Of a stretch of 64,000 nucleotides of DNA, positions 23,522 through 37,390 are shown in pieces (position 1 is the stretch's first letter; each line of letters begins with the position of its first letter). Below the pieces are notes generated by a model. That model saw only the letters and a list, made by a program, of their open reading frames with translations. It had not been told where the DNA came from and made no database searches. The translations under genes were made by a program, and so were the position numbers. Where the stretch lies: NCBI GenBank assembly GCA_963965975.1, contig OZ014423.1, positions 3,307,801 to 3,371,800 of the forward strand. Direction: 5' to 3'. The stretch is from Xestospongia bergquistia (lineage: Eukaryota; Porifera; Demospongiae; Haplosclerida; Petrosiidae).

Positions 23522-24394
23522 CTAATAATAAAGATAAAATATTTATTGCTGTGTCACTCACAAATATCACACAAATATCACAATTTTAGCAGCTTCATTT
23601 AGTAAAGCTCATTGAATTTAAAGTCAAGCTATATATACTAACACATTTCACTGTATTTACTTGCCCTTAGGCTATAGCAAGGAACATTATTGTCTTGGAT
23701 TTACTGCAGAGAATACCGTCAAATGTTTTGGCTGAATGGAATCCAGTTCCTTCTTCTGTCTTGCTAAACAGCCTGTAGAAATAAAGTCGTGACTCATTGG
23801 TTGCTACTAAAGAAGTAATGCTTCTAAGATTTCTAGTACAAACCTTTACAAGCTGATACTGATACCAGAGAAGACACAATGGGGGTGAAAAGACTTTTAT
23901 ACTGGTTATTAAAGTGTATATATTACAGAGACAAGGAAACGTGACATATGTTTTAAAATGACTTATTACAGGCTTAGTTAAGATAACAAATGCACTAGAA
24001 CTAAGGACTAAAGCTCATTGAATTTAAAGTCAAGCTAGATATATTAACACAAATGAAGTATTGATACACTGACTGTATTTACTTGCCCATGGGCTGTAGC
24101 GAGGAACATTATTGTCTTGGATTTACTGCAGAGACAACTGTCAAATGATTTGGCTGAATGGAATCTGGTTCCTTCTTCTATCTTGCTAAACAGCCCTGTA
24201 GAAAGAAAGTCATGAATCTTTGGTGGCTAAAACGAAGTAAAGATGCACTAAACTAAAGGCTAAAGCTCATTGAATTTAAAGTCAAGCTATATATACTAAC
24301 ACACTTGACTGTATTTACTTGCTTTTGGGCTATAGCGAGGAACATTATTGCTAAAATGAAGTAATGCAGTCTAAGATTTCTAGTATAACCATTA

Positions 24395-24790
24395 CAAACA
24401 CATTCACATATGATATCGGACAATACTCAAGACTCAATAAAATCTCTACAATATGCACATTTTATAATATAAAGTGCATAGATAACTTATGGGACAGGAA
24501 GTCTACACATGGTAATCATATTCATAAGTATACACAATACAATAACCAACCAATAATACAGCACAAGCTGATACTGACACAAACGTAGAGACAGTCAGGG
24601 TAAACAGCCCTGCAGAAATAAAGTTGTGACAAAACATTACAAGCTAATACTGATACAAAAGTAGACACAATAGGTTTAAAAGGGCTTGTACTAAATAAAA
24701 ACACTTGACTAACTACTCATATAATGGTAGACATAATGGGGCTAAATAGGCTTGTAGTGATAAAACAATTGACTAATATTATTCAGACTT
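24395..24790. repeat. Higher-order array block, copy 2
   Basis: Second copy of the 19090 block. It continues with 'gctgatactgacacaaa' and 'cttgtagtgataaaac' segments that recur at about 31115-31290 and partly at 36190-36300. Confidence 0.75.
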
Positions 24791-25409
24791 CCTACATTGT
24801 ACTAAATATACTGGTTACTAAAGTTTATATATTAGAGAAAAGGAATAGTCAGATATGTTTCCAAATGACTTATCAGATGCACTAAAACTAAGGGCTAAAA
24901 CTGACTCAATTTCTTTTGTTCTAGCGAGTAACATCATCGTCTAAGATTTATTGCAGACAAGACTGTCAAATCACTTGGCTGCATGTAATACAGTTCCTTC
25001 TTCTGTCTTGCTCCACAGCTCTGCAGACGTAAAGTCCTGACAGATTGGTTGCTAAAATGAAGTAATGCTGTCTACGATTTTTAGTACAAACCTTTACAAG
25101 CTGATACTGATACCAAAGCAGACACAATCAGGGTAAAAAGCCTTTTAAAAACACTTGAATATTATTATTGAGACTTGCTACATTGACTGGCAGTACTTGT
25201 TACTACTGTTTTTTCCTTCTGTTCTAGCAAGGAATTTCATTGTCTCGGATTTACTGCAGAGAACACTGTCAAATGCTTGCCTGTTGGAATCCAGTTCCTT
25301 CTTTTGTCTTGTTAAACAGCCCTGCAGAAGTAAAGTCCTGACACATTGATTGCTAAAATGAAGTAATGCAGTCTATGATTTCTAGTACAAACCACTGTAC
25401 TTTAGATTA

Positions 25410-25840
25410 TTGGTGATAGCTACTTGTAGTAACTTTTCTGCTGCTCTATTATATGCTATAAATCAGCTAGGAAAGCCAAATCTATCTTTTAAAAAAGAGC
25501 AGATCTTTTCTATTGTAGCTATACATAACGGAAAAGATGTCTTCGTGTGGTTACCAACTGGTTTTGGAAAGAGTTTGTGTTTCAAAATCCTCCCTTTCAT
25601 GATGGATTACAAGCTAGGTTATGAACCAACTGCTTGAATTCCTCTAGGTCTACAACAGATTTCTCTTGAGACACAATTCGAAGTTTGCACTTCATAAAAA
25701 TATATGAAGAGAGACTATCATATCATGTCCAGAAACAATAACATCAAGTAAAGCAGTTATTCACGAACCTCAATTATTTCAAATTCCAACAGCACTGAAC
25801 AAATTTGTTGTTCTTTCGGCTTCCACTAAATAAATCTCTG
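25410..25840 (+). pseudogene. RecQ-like helicase N-lobe remnant
   Basis: The open frame 25410-25637 reads LSFKKEQIFSIVAIHNGKDV, then FVWLPTGFGKSLCFKILPFM. The Walker A variant (PTGFGKS) and the Q-motif-like upstream text match RecQ-family helicases. A further frame near 25720-25770 (SCPETITSS) recalls the SPExI segment before the DEAH box. No DEAH motif or C-lobe is present. It merges into the foldback MITE right end at 26018, so it may be a remnant of a larger mobile element. Confidence 0.6.
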
Positions 25841-25844
25841 CATT

Positions 25845-26018
25845 ACTGACAAACACGTGCTTAAACTCGTGTAGTGAAAAAAACGTCATCAATATAAACC
25901 CGACCCATCAATTCGTCATTTAATTTAAAATGTGTCATTATGATGTCAATAATTATGTGCATGCGCAAGCAGTAATGACCAGGCTCTTTTCTACCGCGAA
26001 AGTCTGGGTACGAGGCTA
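25845..26018. mobile_element. Foldback MITE, copy 3 (right part only)
   Basis: Interior sequence matches copy 1 in reverse order (for example 'catttaatttaaaatg' against 'cattttaaattaaatg'), ending in GGGTACGAGGCTA followed by GTACTAAAT. The left terminus is missing; the RecQ-like remnant precedes it. Confidence 0.65.
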
Positions 26019-29000
26019 GTACTAAATAAAAACATTCGACTAATTTTATTGAGACTTGCTACATTGTACAAAATATATTGGTTACTAAAGTCTTTATATT
26101 ACAGAGAAAAGGACTAGTGAGATATTATATTTCAAAAAGACTTACAATAGGCTTAGATAAGATAACAAATGCACTAAAACTAAGGACTAAAGCTCACTGA
26201 ATTTAAAAGTCATGCTACATATACTACAGCACATGGAGTACTGCTTCTCTGACTGTATTTGTTACTACTATCTTTCCATTTCTAGTACAAACCTTTTCAA
26301 GCTGATACTGATACCAAAGAAGACACAATGGGGGTAAAAAGCCTTTTATACTGGTTATTAAAGTGTATATATTACAGAGACAAGGAAACGTGACATATGT
26401 TTTAAAATGACTTATTACAGGCTTAGTTAAGATAACAAATGCACTAAAACTAAGGACTAAAGCTCATTGAATTTAGAGTCAAGCTAGATATACTAACACA
26501 AATGAAGTATTGATACACTGACTGTATTTATTTCCTAATGGGCTGTAGCGAGGAACATTAGTGTCTCGAATTTACTGCAGAGAACACTGTCAAATGATTT
26601 GGCTGGATGGAATCTGGTTCCTTCTTCTATCTTGCTAAACAGCCCTGTAGAAAGAAAGTCATGAATCTTTGGTTGCTAAAACGAAGTAACGATGCGCTGT
26701 ACTAAGGGCTAAAGCTCATTGAATTTGAATTTAAAGTCAAGCTAAATATACTAACAGACTTGACTGTATTTACTTGCCCTTGGGCTATAGCAAGGAACAT
26801 TATTGTCTTGGATTTACTGCAGAGAACACTGTAAAATGACCTGGCTGAATGGAATCCAGTTCCTTCTTCTGTCTTGCTAAACAACCCTGCAGAAATAAAG
26901 TCATGACTCCATGGTTTGTAAAATGAAGTAATACTGTCTAAGATTTCTGCCACAAAATATTACAACGGAATACTACAAATGCACTAAACAAAGGGCTAAA
27001 GCTCATTGAATTTAAACTCAAGCTATATATACTAACACACTTGACTGTATTTACTTGCCCATGGGCTATAGCGAGGGACATTATTGTCTTGGATTTACTG
27101 CAGAGAACACTGTCAAATGATTTGGCTGAATGCATCTGGTTCCTTCTTCTGTCTTGCTAAACAGCCCTGTAGAAATAAAACAGTGAATGATTGGGTGCCA
27201 AAATGAAGTTATGCTGTCTAACATTTCTAGTACAAACCATTGCAAGCTGATACTACAAATCCACTAAACTTAGGGCTAAAATTCATTGAATTTAAACTCA
27301 AGCTATATATACTAACACTCTTCACTGTATTTACTTGCCCTTGCGTTATAGCAGGGAACATTATTGTCTTGGATTTACTGCAGAGAACACTGTCAAATGA
27401 TTTGGCTGAATGGAATCTGGTTCCTTCTTCTATCTTGCTAAACAGCCCTGTAGAAATAAAGTCATGAATCTTTAGTTGCTAAAACGAAGTAACGATGCAC
27501 TAAACTAAGGGCTAAAGCTCATTTATTTAAAGTCAAGCTATATATACTAATACACTTCACTGTATTTACTTCCCCTTAGGCTATAGCGAGAAACATTATT
27601 GTCTTGGATTTACTGCAGAGAACACAACCAAATGTTTTGGCTGAATGGAATCCAGTTCCTTCTTCTGTCTTGCTAAACAGCCTTGTAAAAACAAAGTCGT
27701 GACTCATTGGTTGCTACTGAAGAAGTAATGCTGTATAAGATTTCTAGTACAAACCTTTACAAGCTGATACTGTTACGAAAGAAGACACAATGGGGGTAAA
27801 AACCCTTTTATACTGGTTATTAAAGTGTATATATTACAGAGACAAGGAAACGTGACATATGTTTTAAAATGACTTATTACAGGCTTAGTTAAGATAACAA
27901 ATGCACTAAACTAAGGGCTAAAGCTCATTGAATTTAAAGTCAAGCTAGATATACTAACACAAATGAAGTATTGATACACTGACTGTATTTATTTGCCCAT
28001 GGGCTGTAGCGAGGAACATTAGTGTCTTGGATTTACTGCAGAGAACACTGTAAAATGACTTGGCTGAATGGAATCCTGTTCCTTCTTCTGTCTTGCTAAA
28101 CAACCCTGCAGAAATAAAGTCATGACTCATTGCTTGCTAAAACAAAGTAATACTGTCTAAGATTTCTAGCACAAATTATTACAACGTGATACTAGAAATG
28201 CACTAAACTAAGGGCTAAAGCTCATTGAATTTAAACTCAAGCTATATACACTAACACACTTGACTGCATTTACTTGCCCATGGGCTATAGCGAGGAACAT
28301 TATTGTCTTGGATTTACTGCAGAGAAGAATGGCAAATGATTTGGCTGAATGGAATCTAGTTCCTTTTAAAAACACTTGACTAGTATTATTCAGACTTGCT
28401 ACATTGTACTAAATATACCGGTTATTAAAGTGTATATATTACAGAGACAAGAAAAGGTGACATATTGTTTTAAAATGACTTATTACAGGCTTAGTTAAGA
28501 TAACAACTGCACTAAAACAAAGGGCTAAAGCTCATTGAATTTAAAGTCAAGGTAGATATACTAACACAAATGAAGTATTGATACACTGACTATATTTATT
28601 TGCCCACGGGCTGTAGCAAGGAACATTAGTGTCTCGGATTTACTGCAGAGAACACTGTCAAATGACTTGGTTGAATGGAATCCAGTTCCTTCTTCTGTCT
28701 TGCTAAACAACCCTGCAGAAATAAAGTTATGACTCATTGGTTGCTAAAACGAAGTAATACTGTCTAAGATTTTTAGCACAAACTATTACAACGTGATACT
28801 ACAAATGCAATAAACTAAGAGCTAAAGCTCATTGAATTTAAAGTCAATCTACATATACCAACACACTTGACTGTATTTACTTGCCCTTGGGCTAGAGCAA
28901 GGAACATTGTCTTGGATTTATTGCAGAGAACACTGTCAAATGATTTGGCTGAATGGAATCTGGTTTCTTCTATCGTGCTAAACAGCCCTCTAGAAATAAA

Positions 29001-29600
29001 GTTATGAATCTTTGGTTGCTAAAACGAAGTAACAATGCACTAAACTAAGGGCTAAAGCTCATTTATTTAAAGTCAAGCTATATATACTAATACACTTTAC
29101 AGTATTTACTTGCCCTTAGGCTATAGTGAAAAACATTATTGTCTTGGATTTACTGCAGACAAACACCGTCAAATGTTTTGGCTGAATGGAATCCAATTTT
29201 TTCTTCTGTCTTGCTAAACAACCCTGCAGAAATAAAGTCATGACTCATTGGTTGCTAAAACTAAGTAATACTGTCTAAGATTTCTAGCACAAACTATTAC
29301 AACGTGATACTACAAATGCAATAAACTAAAGGCTAAAGCTCATTAAATTTAAACTCAAGCTATATATACTAACACACTTGACTGTATTTACTTGCCCTTG
29401 GGCTATAGCGAGGAACATTATTGTCTTGGATTTACTACAGAGAACACTGTCAAATGATTTGGCTGAATGGAATCTGGTTCCTTCTTCTATCTTGCTAAAA
29501 GCCCTGTAGAAATAAAGTTATGAATCTTTGGTTGATAAAACAAAGTAATGCTGTCTAAGATTTCTAGTACAAACCTTTACAAGCTGATACTGATACAAAG

Positions 29601-29731
29601 GCAGCTTTCGCAATAGAAAAGAGCCTGGTAACTACTGTTTGCGTGTCAATGTCATGTCAATAATTACGCGAAAGCGCAAGCAGTAATGACCAGGGTTTCT
29701 TTTCTATCTCAAAAGTCTGGGTACGAGGCTA
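29601..29731. mobile_element. Foldback MITE, copy 4 (internally deleted, left tip lost)
   Basis: Both inverted arms are present ('gctttcgcaatagaaaagag' and the inverse ending GGGTACGAGGCTA) with almost no interior. The first ~13 bases of the left end are absent. Confidence 0.75.
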
Positions 29732-30949
29732 AATAAATAAAAACACTCGTCCAATTTTATTTACCCTTAGGCTGTAGTGAGGAACATCATTGTCTCGGAT
29801 TTACTGCAGAGAACACTGTCAAATGATTTGGTTGAATGAAATCCAGTTCCTTCTTCTGTCTTGCTAAATAAAGTCATGATTCATTGCTTGCTAAAACGAA
29901 GTAATGCTGTCTAGCGCAAACTAATACAAGTTGATACTACAAAAGCACTAAACTAAGGGCTAAAGCTCATTGAATTTTTAAGTCAAGGTAGATAAGGCTA
30001 AAGCTCATTGAATTTAAAGTCAAGGTAGATAGGGCTAAAGCTTATTGCTGATACTGATACAAAAGTAGACACAATAGTTTAAACTCAAGCTAGGTATACT
30101 AACGCACATGAAGTATTGACACTTGACTGTATTTATTTACCCTTGGGCTGTACCGAGGAACATTATTGTCTCGGATTTATTGCAGAGAACACTGTCAAAT
30201 GATTTGGCTGGATTAAATCCAGTTCCTTCTTCTGTCTTGCTAAATAAAGTCATGATTCATTGCTTGCTAAAAGGAAGTAATGCTGTCTAGCACAAACTAT
30301 TACAAGCTGATACTACAAAAGCACTAAACTAAGGGCTAAAGCTCATTGAATTTAAAGTCAAGGTAGATAAGACTAAAGCTTATTGAATTTAAAGTCAAGG
30401 TAGATAGGGCTAAAGCTCATTGAATTTAAAGTGAAGGTAAATATACTAATGCACATTAAGTATTGACACTATTTATTTGCCTTTGGGTTGTAGCAAGGAA
30501 CATTATTGTCTCGGATTTACTGCAGAGAACACTGTCAAATGATTTTGCTGAATGGAATCCAGTTCCTTCCTCTGTCTTGTTTAACAGCCCTGCAGAAATA
30601 AAGTCGTGATTCATTGGTTGCTAAAATGAAGTAATGCTGTGTAAGATTTCTAGTACAGACCATTACAAGCTGATACTACAAATGCACTAAAACTAAGGGC
30701 TAAAGCTCATTCAATTTAAAGTCAAGGTGGATATACTAACGCACATGAAGTAATGACATTCTGATTGTATTTATTTGCCTTAGGGCTGTAGAGAAGAACG
30801 TTATTTACTGCAGAACACTGTTAAATGACTTGGCCAAATGGAATCCAGTTCCTTCTTCTGTCTTGCTCCACAGCCCTGTAGATGTAAAGTCCTAACACAT
30901 TAGTTGCTAAAATGAAGTAATGCATTTCTAATGATTTGTAGTACAACCA

Positions 30950-31330
30950 TTACAAACACATGATATAGGACAATACTCAAGACTCAAAAAAATCTCCACA
31001 ATATGCACATTTTATAATACATAGTGCATAGATAACTTACGGGACAGGAAGTCTACACATCATAATCATATTCATAAGTATACACAATACAACAACCAAC
31101 CAATAATACAGCACAAGCTGATACTGACACAAATGTAGAGACAGTGAGGGTAAATAGCCCTGCAGAAATAAAGTTGTGACAAACCATTACAAGCTGATAC
31201 TGATACAAAAGTAGACACAATAGGTTTAAATGGGCTTGTACTAAATAAAGGTAGACATAATGGGGCTAAATAGGCTTGTAGTGATAAAACATTTGACAAA
31301 TATTATTCAGACTTCCTACATTGTACTAAA
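30950..31330. repeat. Higher-order array block, copy 3
   Basis: Third copy of the 19090/24395 block, very close to copy 2 over about 380 bases. Confidence 0.75.
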
Positions 31331-33461
31331 TATATTGGTTACTGAAGTTTATATATTAGAGAAAAGGAAGTCAGATATGTTTCCATATGACTTATTACAG
31401 GCTTAGTTTGCATAAAAGATGCACTAAAACTAAGGGCTAAATCTGACTCAATTTCTTTTGTTCTAGCTAATAACATCATCGTCTAAGATTTATTGCAGAC
31501 AAGACTGTCAAATCACTTGGCTGCATGGAATACAGTTCTTTCTTTTGTCTTGTTAAACAGCCCTGCAGAAATAAAGTCCTGACACATTGATTGCTAAAAT
31601 GAAGTAATGCAGTCCATGATTTCTAGTACAAACCATTACAAGCTGATACTGATGCAAAAGTAGACACAATAGGGTTAAATGGGCTACATTGTACTAAATA
31701 TACTGGAAAAGGACTAGTCAGATATGTTTCCAAATGACTTTTGACAGGCTTAGTTCAGATAACAGATGCGCTAAACCTAGGGGCTAAAGATCACTGAATA
31801 TACTAACACACATGGAGTACTGCTACTCTGACCATATTTATTTGCCCTTGGGCAGTAGCGAGGAACTGCAAGAACGCTGTCAAATGACTTGGTTGAATGG
31901 AATCCAGTTCCTTCTTCCGTCTTGCTAAACAGCCCTGCAGAAGTAAAGTCCTGAAACGTTGGCTGCTAAAGTAGTAATGTTGCCTAAGATTTCTAGTACA
32001 AACCTTTTCAAGCTGATACTGATACCAAAGCAGACACAATGGTGGTAAAAAGCCTTTTAAAAACACTTGACTAATATTATTCAGACTTACTATATTGTAC
32101 TAAACATACTGGTTATTAAAGTGTATATATTATAGAGACAAGGAAAGGTGAGATATTATGTTTTATAATGACTTAATACAGGATTTAACAAATGCACTAA
32201 ACTAAGGGCTAAAGCTCATTAAAGTCAAGCTAGTCATACCAACACACATGAAGTATTGATACTCTGACTGTATTTACTTGCCCATGAGCTGTAGCAAGGA
32301 ACATTATTTACTGCAGAACACTGTCAACTGACTTGGCAGAATGGAATCCAATTCCTTCTTCTGTCTTGCTAAACAGCCCTGCAGAAATAAAGTCGTCACT
32401 CATTGGTTGCTAACGAAGTAATGCTGTCTAAGATTTCTACTACAAACCATTACAAGCTGATACTACAAATGCACTAAACTAAGGGCTCATTCAATTTGAA
32501 GTCAAGCTAGATATACTAACGCACATGAAGTATTGACACTTGACTGAATTTATTTGCCCATGGGCTGTAGCAAGGAACATTAGTGTCTCGGATTTACTGC
32601 AGAGAACACTGACAAATGATTTGGCTGAATGGAATCCAGTTCATTCTTCTGTCTTGCTAAACAGCCCTGCAGAAATAAAGTCGTGACTCGTTGGTTGTTA
32701 AAAAGAAGTAATGCTGTCTAGATTTCTAGTACAAACCATTACAAGCTGATACTGATACAAAAACAATGGGGTTACATAGGCTTGTAGTAAATAAAAACAC
32801 TTTACTAATATTGTTCAGACTTCCTACATTGTACTAAATATACTGGTTACTAAAGTCTATATATTAGAGAGGAAAGGAATAGTCAGATATGTTTCCAAAT
32901 GACTTATGACAGGCTTAGTTTTAGTGCATCTGACTGAATTTCAAAGTCAAGCTACATATACTAACACACATGGACTACTGTTTACGTGAACGTATTTGTT
33001 ACTACTGTCTTTCCCTTTTTTGTAACATTTACTGCAGAGAAGATTGCAAATGACTTGGGTGCATGGAATCCAGTTCCTTCTTCAGTCTTGACATTTGCTA
33101 CTAAAGAAGTAATGCTGTCTAAGATTTCTAGTACAAACCTTTACAAGCTCATTGAATTTAATGTCAAGCTAGATATACTAACACAAATGAAGTATTGATA
33201 CTCTGACTCTATTTATTTGCCCATGGGCTGTAGTGAGGAACATTAGTGTCTCGGATTTACTGCAGGGAACACTGTCAAATGACTTAGGTGAATGGAATCC
33301 AGTTCATTCTTCTGTCTTGCTAAAAAGCCCTGCAGAATTAAAGTCGTGACTCATTGCTTGCTAAAAGGAAGTAATGCTGTCTAAGATTTCTAGTACAAAC
33401 TATTACATGCTCATACTGATACAAAAGTAAAGACAATGGGGTAAAATGGCTTGTACTAAAT

Positions 33462-33604
33462 TAGCCTTGTAGCCAAGCTTTCGCAATAGAAAAGAGCCTG
33501 GTAACTACTGTTTGCGTGTCATTGTGATGTCAATAATTACGTGAATGCGCAAGCAGTAATGACCAGGGTTTCTTTTCTATCGCAAAAGTCTGGGTACGAG
33601 GCTA
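33462..33604. mobile_element. Foldback MITE, copy 5, 143 bp, with 9-bp duplication
   Basis: TAGCCTTGTAGCC...GGGTACGAGGCTA, flanked on both sides by GTACTAAAT (33453-33461 and 33605-33613). It is almost a pure hairpin. The same GTACTAAAT target follows copy 3. Confidence 0.85.
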
Positions 33605-36014
33605 GTACTAAATAAAAACAATCGTCCAATTTATTGAGACTTGCTACAAAATATACCGGTTACTAAATTTCAAGAAGACTTACGATAGGTTAGTTAAGAT
33701 ACAAATGCACTAAAACTAAGGGCTAAAGCTCACTGAATTTAAAAGTCATGTTAGATATACTACAGCACATGGAGTACTGCTTCTCTGACTGTATTTGTTA
33801 CTACTGTCTTTCCCTTTTGTTGTAACGAGGAATTTCATTGTCTTGGAATTACTGCAGAGAACTGTCAAATGACTTCCCTGCATGGAATACAGTTCCTTCT
33901 TCAGTTTTGATCCACAGCCCTGCAGAAGTAAAGTCCTTACACATTGATTGCTAAAAGCAATGCAGTCTAAGGTTTCTAGTACAAACCATTACAAGCTGAT
34001 ACTGGTACAAAAGTAGACAGAATAAGTTTAAAGTCAAGCTAGATATAATAACGCAAATGAAGTATTGAGACTTGACTGTATTTATTTACCCTTGGGCTGT
34101 AGCGAGGAACATTATTGTCTTGGATTTATAGCAGAGAACACTGTCAAATGACTTTCCTGCATGGAATACAGTTCCTTCTTCTGTCTTGCTCCACAGCCCT
34201 GCAGAAGTAAAGTCCTGACACATTGATTGCTAAAATGAAATGAAGCAATGCAGTCTAAGATTTCTAGTACAAACCATTACAAGCTGATACTGATACAAAA
34301 GTAGAGTTTAAAGTCAAGCTAGATATACTAACGCACATGAAGTATTGACACTTGACTGTATTTATTTACCCTTGGGCTGTAGCGAGGAATATAATTGTCT
34401 TGGATTTACTGCAGAGAACACTGTCAAATGACTTCCCTGTATGGAATACAGTTCCTTCTTCTGTCTTGCTCCACAGCCCTGCAGAAGTAAAGTCCTGACA
34501 CATTGATTGCTAAAATGAAATGAAGCAATGCAGTCTAAGGTTTCTAGTACAAACCATTACAAGCTGATACTGGTACAAAAGTACACACAATAGTTTAAAG
34601 TCAAGCTAGATATACTAACAAACATGAAGTATTGACACTTGACTGTATTTATTTACCCTTGGGCTGTAGTGAGGAAATTATTGTCTCGGATTTATTGCAG
34701 AGAACACTGTCAAATGATTTGGCTGAATGAAATCCAGTTCCTTCTTCTGTCTTGCTAAATAAAGTCATGATTCATTGCTTGCTAAAACGAAGTAATGCTG
34801 TCTAGCACAAACTATTACAAGCTGATACTACAAAAGTACTAAACTAAGGGCTAAAGCTCATTGAATTTTTAAGTCAAGGTAGATAAGGCTAAAGCTCATT
34901 GAATTGAAAGTCAAGATAGATAGGGCTAAAGCTCATTATTGATACTGATACAAAAGTAGACACAATAGTTTAAACTCAAGCTAGAGATACTAACGCACAT
35001 GAAGTATTGACACTTGACTGTATTTATTTACCCTTGGGCTGTACCAAGGAACATTATTGTCTCGGATTTACTGCAGAGAACACTGTCGAATGATTTGGCT
35101 GAATGAAATCCAGTTCCTTCTTCTGTCTTGCTAAATAAAGTAATGATTCATTGCTTGCTAAAACGGAGTAATGCTGTCTAGCACAAACTATTACAAGCTG
35201 ATACTACAAAAGCACTAAACTAAGGGCTAAAGCTCATTGAATTTAAAGTCAAGGTAGACAAGACTAAAGCTCATTGAATTTTAAGTCAAGGTAGATAGGG
35301 ATAAAGCTCATTGAATTTAAAGTCAAGGTAGAGAGGGATAAAGCTCATTGAATTTAAAGTCAAGGTAGATAGGGCTAAAGCTCATTGAATTTAAAGTGAA
35401 GGTAGATATACTAATGCACATGAAGTATTGACACTATTTATTTGCCTTAGGGCTGTAGCGAGGAACGTTATTTACTGCAGAACACTGTTAAATGACTTGG
35501 CAAAACGGAATTCAGTTCCTTCTTCTTTCTTGCTAAATGGCCCTGCAGAAGTAATGTCCTACGTTTTCTAGTATAAACCATTACAAAGTCATACTCATAC
35601 AAAAGTAAACACTATGGGGGTAAAAAGGCTTGTACTAAATAAAAACGCTCGACTAATTTTATTGAGACTCGCTATATATATTGTACAAAATATACCAGTT
35701 ACTGAAGTCTTTATATTACGGACTAGTGAGATATTATATTTCAAAAAGACTTACGATAAGCTTAGTTAAGATAACAAAACACTAAAACTAAGGGTTAAAG
35801 CTCACTGAATTTAAAAGTCATATACTACAGCACATGGAGTACTGCTTCTCTGACCGTGTTTGTTACTACTGTCTTTCCCTTTCTTGTAGCGAGGAATTGC
35901 CTTCATGGAATACAGTTCCTTCTTCTGTCTTGCTCCACAGCCCTGTAGAAGTGAAGTCCTAACACATTAGTTGCTAAAATGAAGTAATGCATTTCTAATG
36001 ATTTGTAGTACAAC

Positions 36015-36310
36015 CATTACAAACACATTCACGTATGATATAGGACAATACTCAAGACTCAAAAAAATCTCCACAATATGCACATTTTATAATACATAGT
36101 GCATAGATAACTTACGGGACAGGAAGTCTACACATGATAATCATATTCATAAGTATACACAATACAACAACCAACCAATAATAATGCAGCACAAGCTGAT
36201 ACTGACACAAACGTAGAGACAGTGAGGGTAAATAGCGCTGCAAAAAAAATTGTGACAAACCATTACAAGCTGATACTGATACAAAAGTAGACACAATAGA
36301 TTTAAATGGG
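36015..36310. repeat. Higher-order array block, copy 4
   Basis: Fourth copy of the block; it breaks off earlier than copies 2 and 3, at 'ttaaatgggctaca'. Confidence 0.75.
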
Positions 36311-37390
36311 CTACATTGTACTAAATATACTGGAAAAGGACTAGTCAGATATGTTTCCAAATGACTTACCTCAGGCTTAGTTCAGATAACAGATGCGCTA
36401 AACCTAGGGGCTAAAGATCACTGAATATACTAACACACATGGAACTGCATGGAATACAGTTCCTTCTTATGTCTTGTTAAACAGCCCTGCAGAAATAAAG
36501 TCCTGACACATTGATTGCTAAAATGAAGTAATGCAGTCCATGATTTCTAGTACAAACCATTACAAGCTGATACTGATACCACAGCAGACACAATGGTGGT
36601 AAAAAGCCTGTAAAAACACGTGACTTGCTACATTATACTAAATATACTGGTTACCAAAGTGTATATATTATATAGACAAGGACAGGTAAGATATTATGTT
36701 TTAAAATGACTTATTACAGGCTTAGTTAAGGTAATAAATGCACTAAAACTAAGAGCTAAATCTAACTGAATTTAAAAGTCAAGCTAGATATACTAACATA
36801 CATGAGTACTGCTACTCTGACCATATTTGTTACTACTGTCTTTCCCTTTTGTTGCAGTGAGGAACATCATTATCAAACAAGCTGATACTGATACAAAAGT
36901 AGACGCAATGGGGGTAAATAGGCTTGTAGTAAATAAAACACGTGACTAATATTATTCAGACTTGCTACATTGTGCTAAATATACTGATTACTAAAGTCTA
37001 TATATTACAGAGAAAAGACTAGTGAGATATTTTTGACTTATCACAGGGTTAGTTCAGATAACAGATGCACTAAAAGTACTGAATTTAAAACTTAAGTTGG
37101 GCAAGCTAGATATACACACACACGTGGAGTACTGCTACTCTGACCATATTTGACTACTGTCTTTCCCTTTTGTTGTAGCGACGAACATCACTGTCAAATG
37201 ACTCGTCTGTATGGAATCCAGTTCCTTCTTCTGTCTTGCTAAACAGCCCTGCAGAAGTAAAGTCGAGACACACGGTTGCTAAAATGAAGGAATGGCATTT
37301 AAATTTATTAATTTCTAGTACAAATTTGGTGCCAGTAGTCTTGCTAAACAGCCCTGCAGAAGTAAAATGCTGACACACTGTAGAAATGTG

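Larger units (their letters stand above)
18385..37390. repeat. Large exon-like tandem array (~36 core copies, units ~230-550 bp)
   Basis: The core 'ggatttactgcagagaacac' and its relatives recur about 36 times (for example near 22717, 24120, 26571, 28030, 29800, 32590, 34400, 35067), broken by insertions. On the plus strand several copies carry CTTTCCCTTTTGTTGTAG before the core and GTAAAGT after it, and translate as RNIIVLDLLQRTLSNDLAEW then NPVPSSVLLNSPAE. On the minus strand nearly every copy has a strong acceptor (ACTTTATTTCTGCAG), a 69-nt core translating as LFSKTEEGTGFHSAKSFDSV, and a weaker GTAAAT donor. Which strand, if either, is transcribed cannot be decided from the sequence. No family is recognised. 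Confidence 0.75.

Noticed and set aside
25410..25637. Bacterial contamination suggested by the RecQ-like frame
   Set aside because: It is embedded in array and MITE sequence shared with the rest of the window, with the same AT-rich composition.
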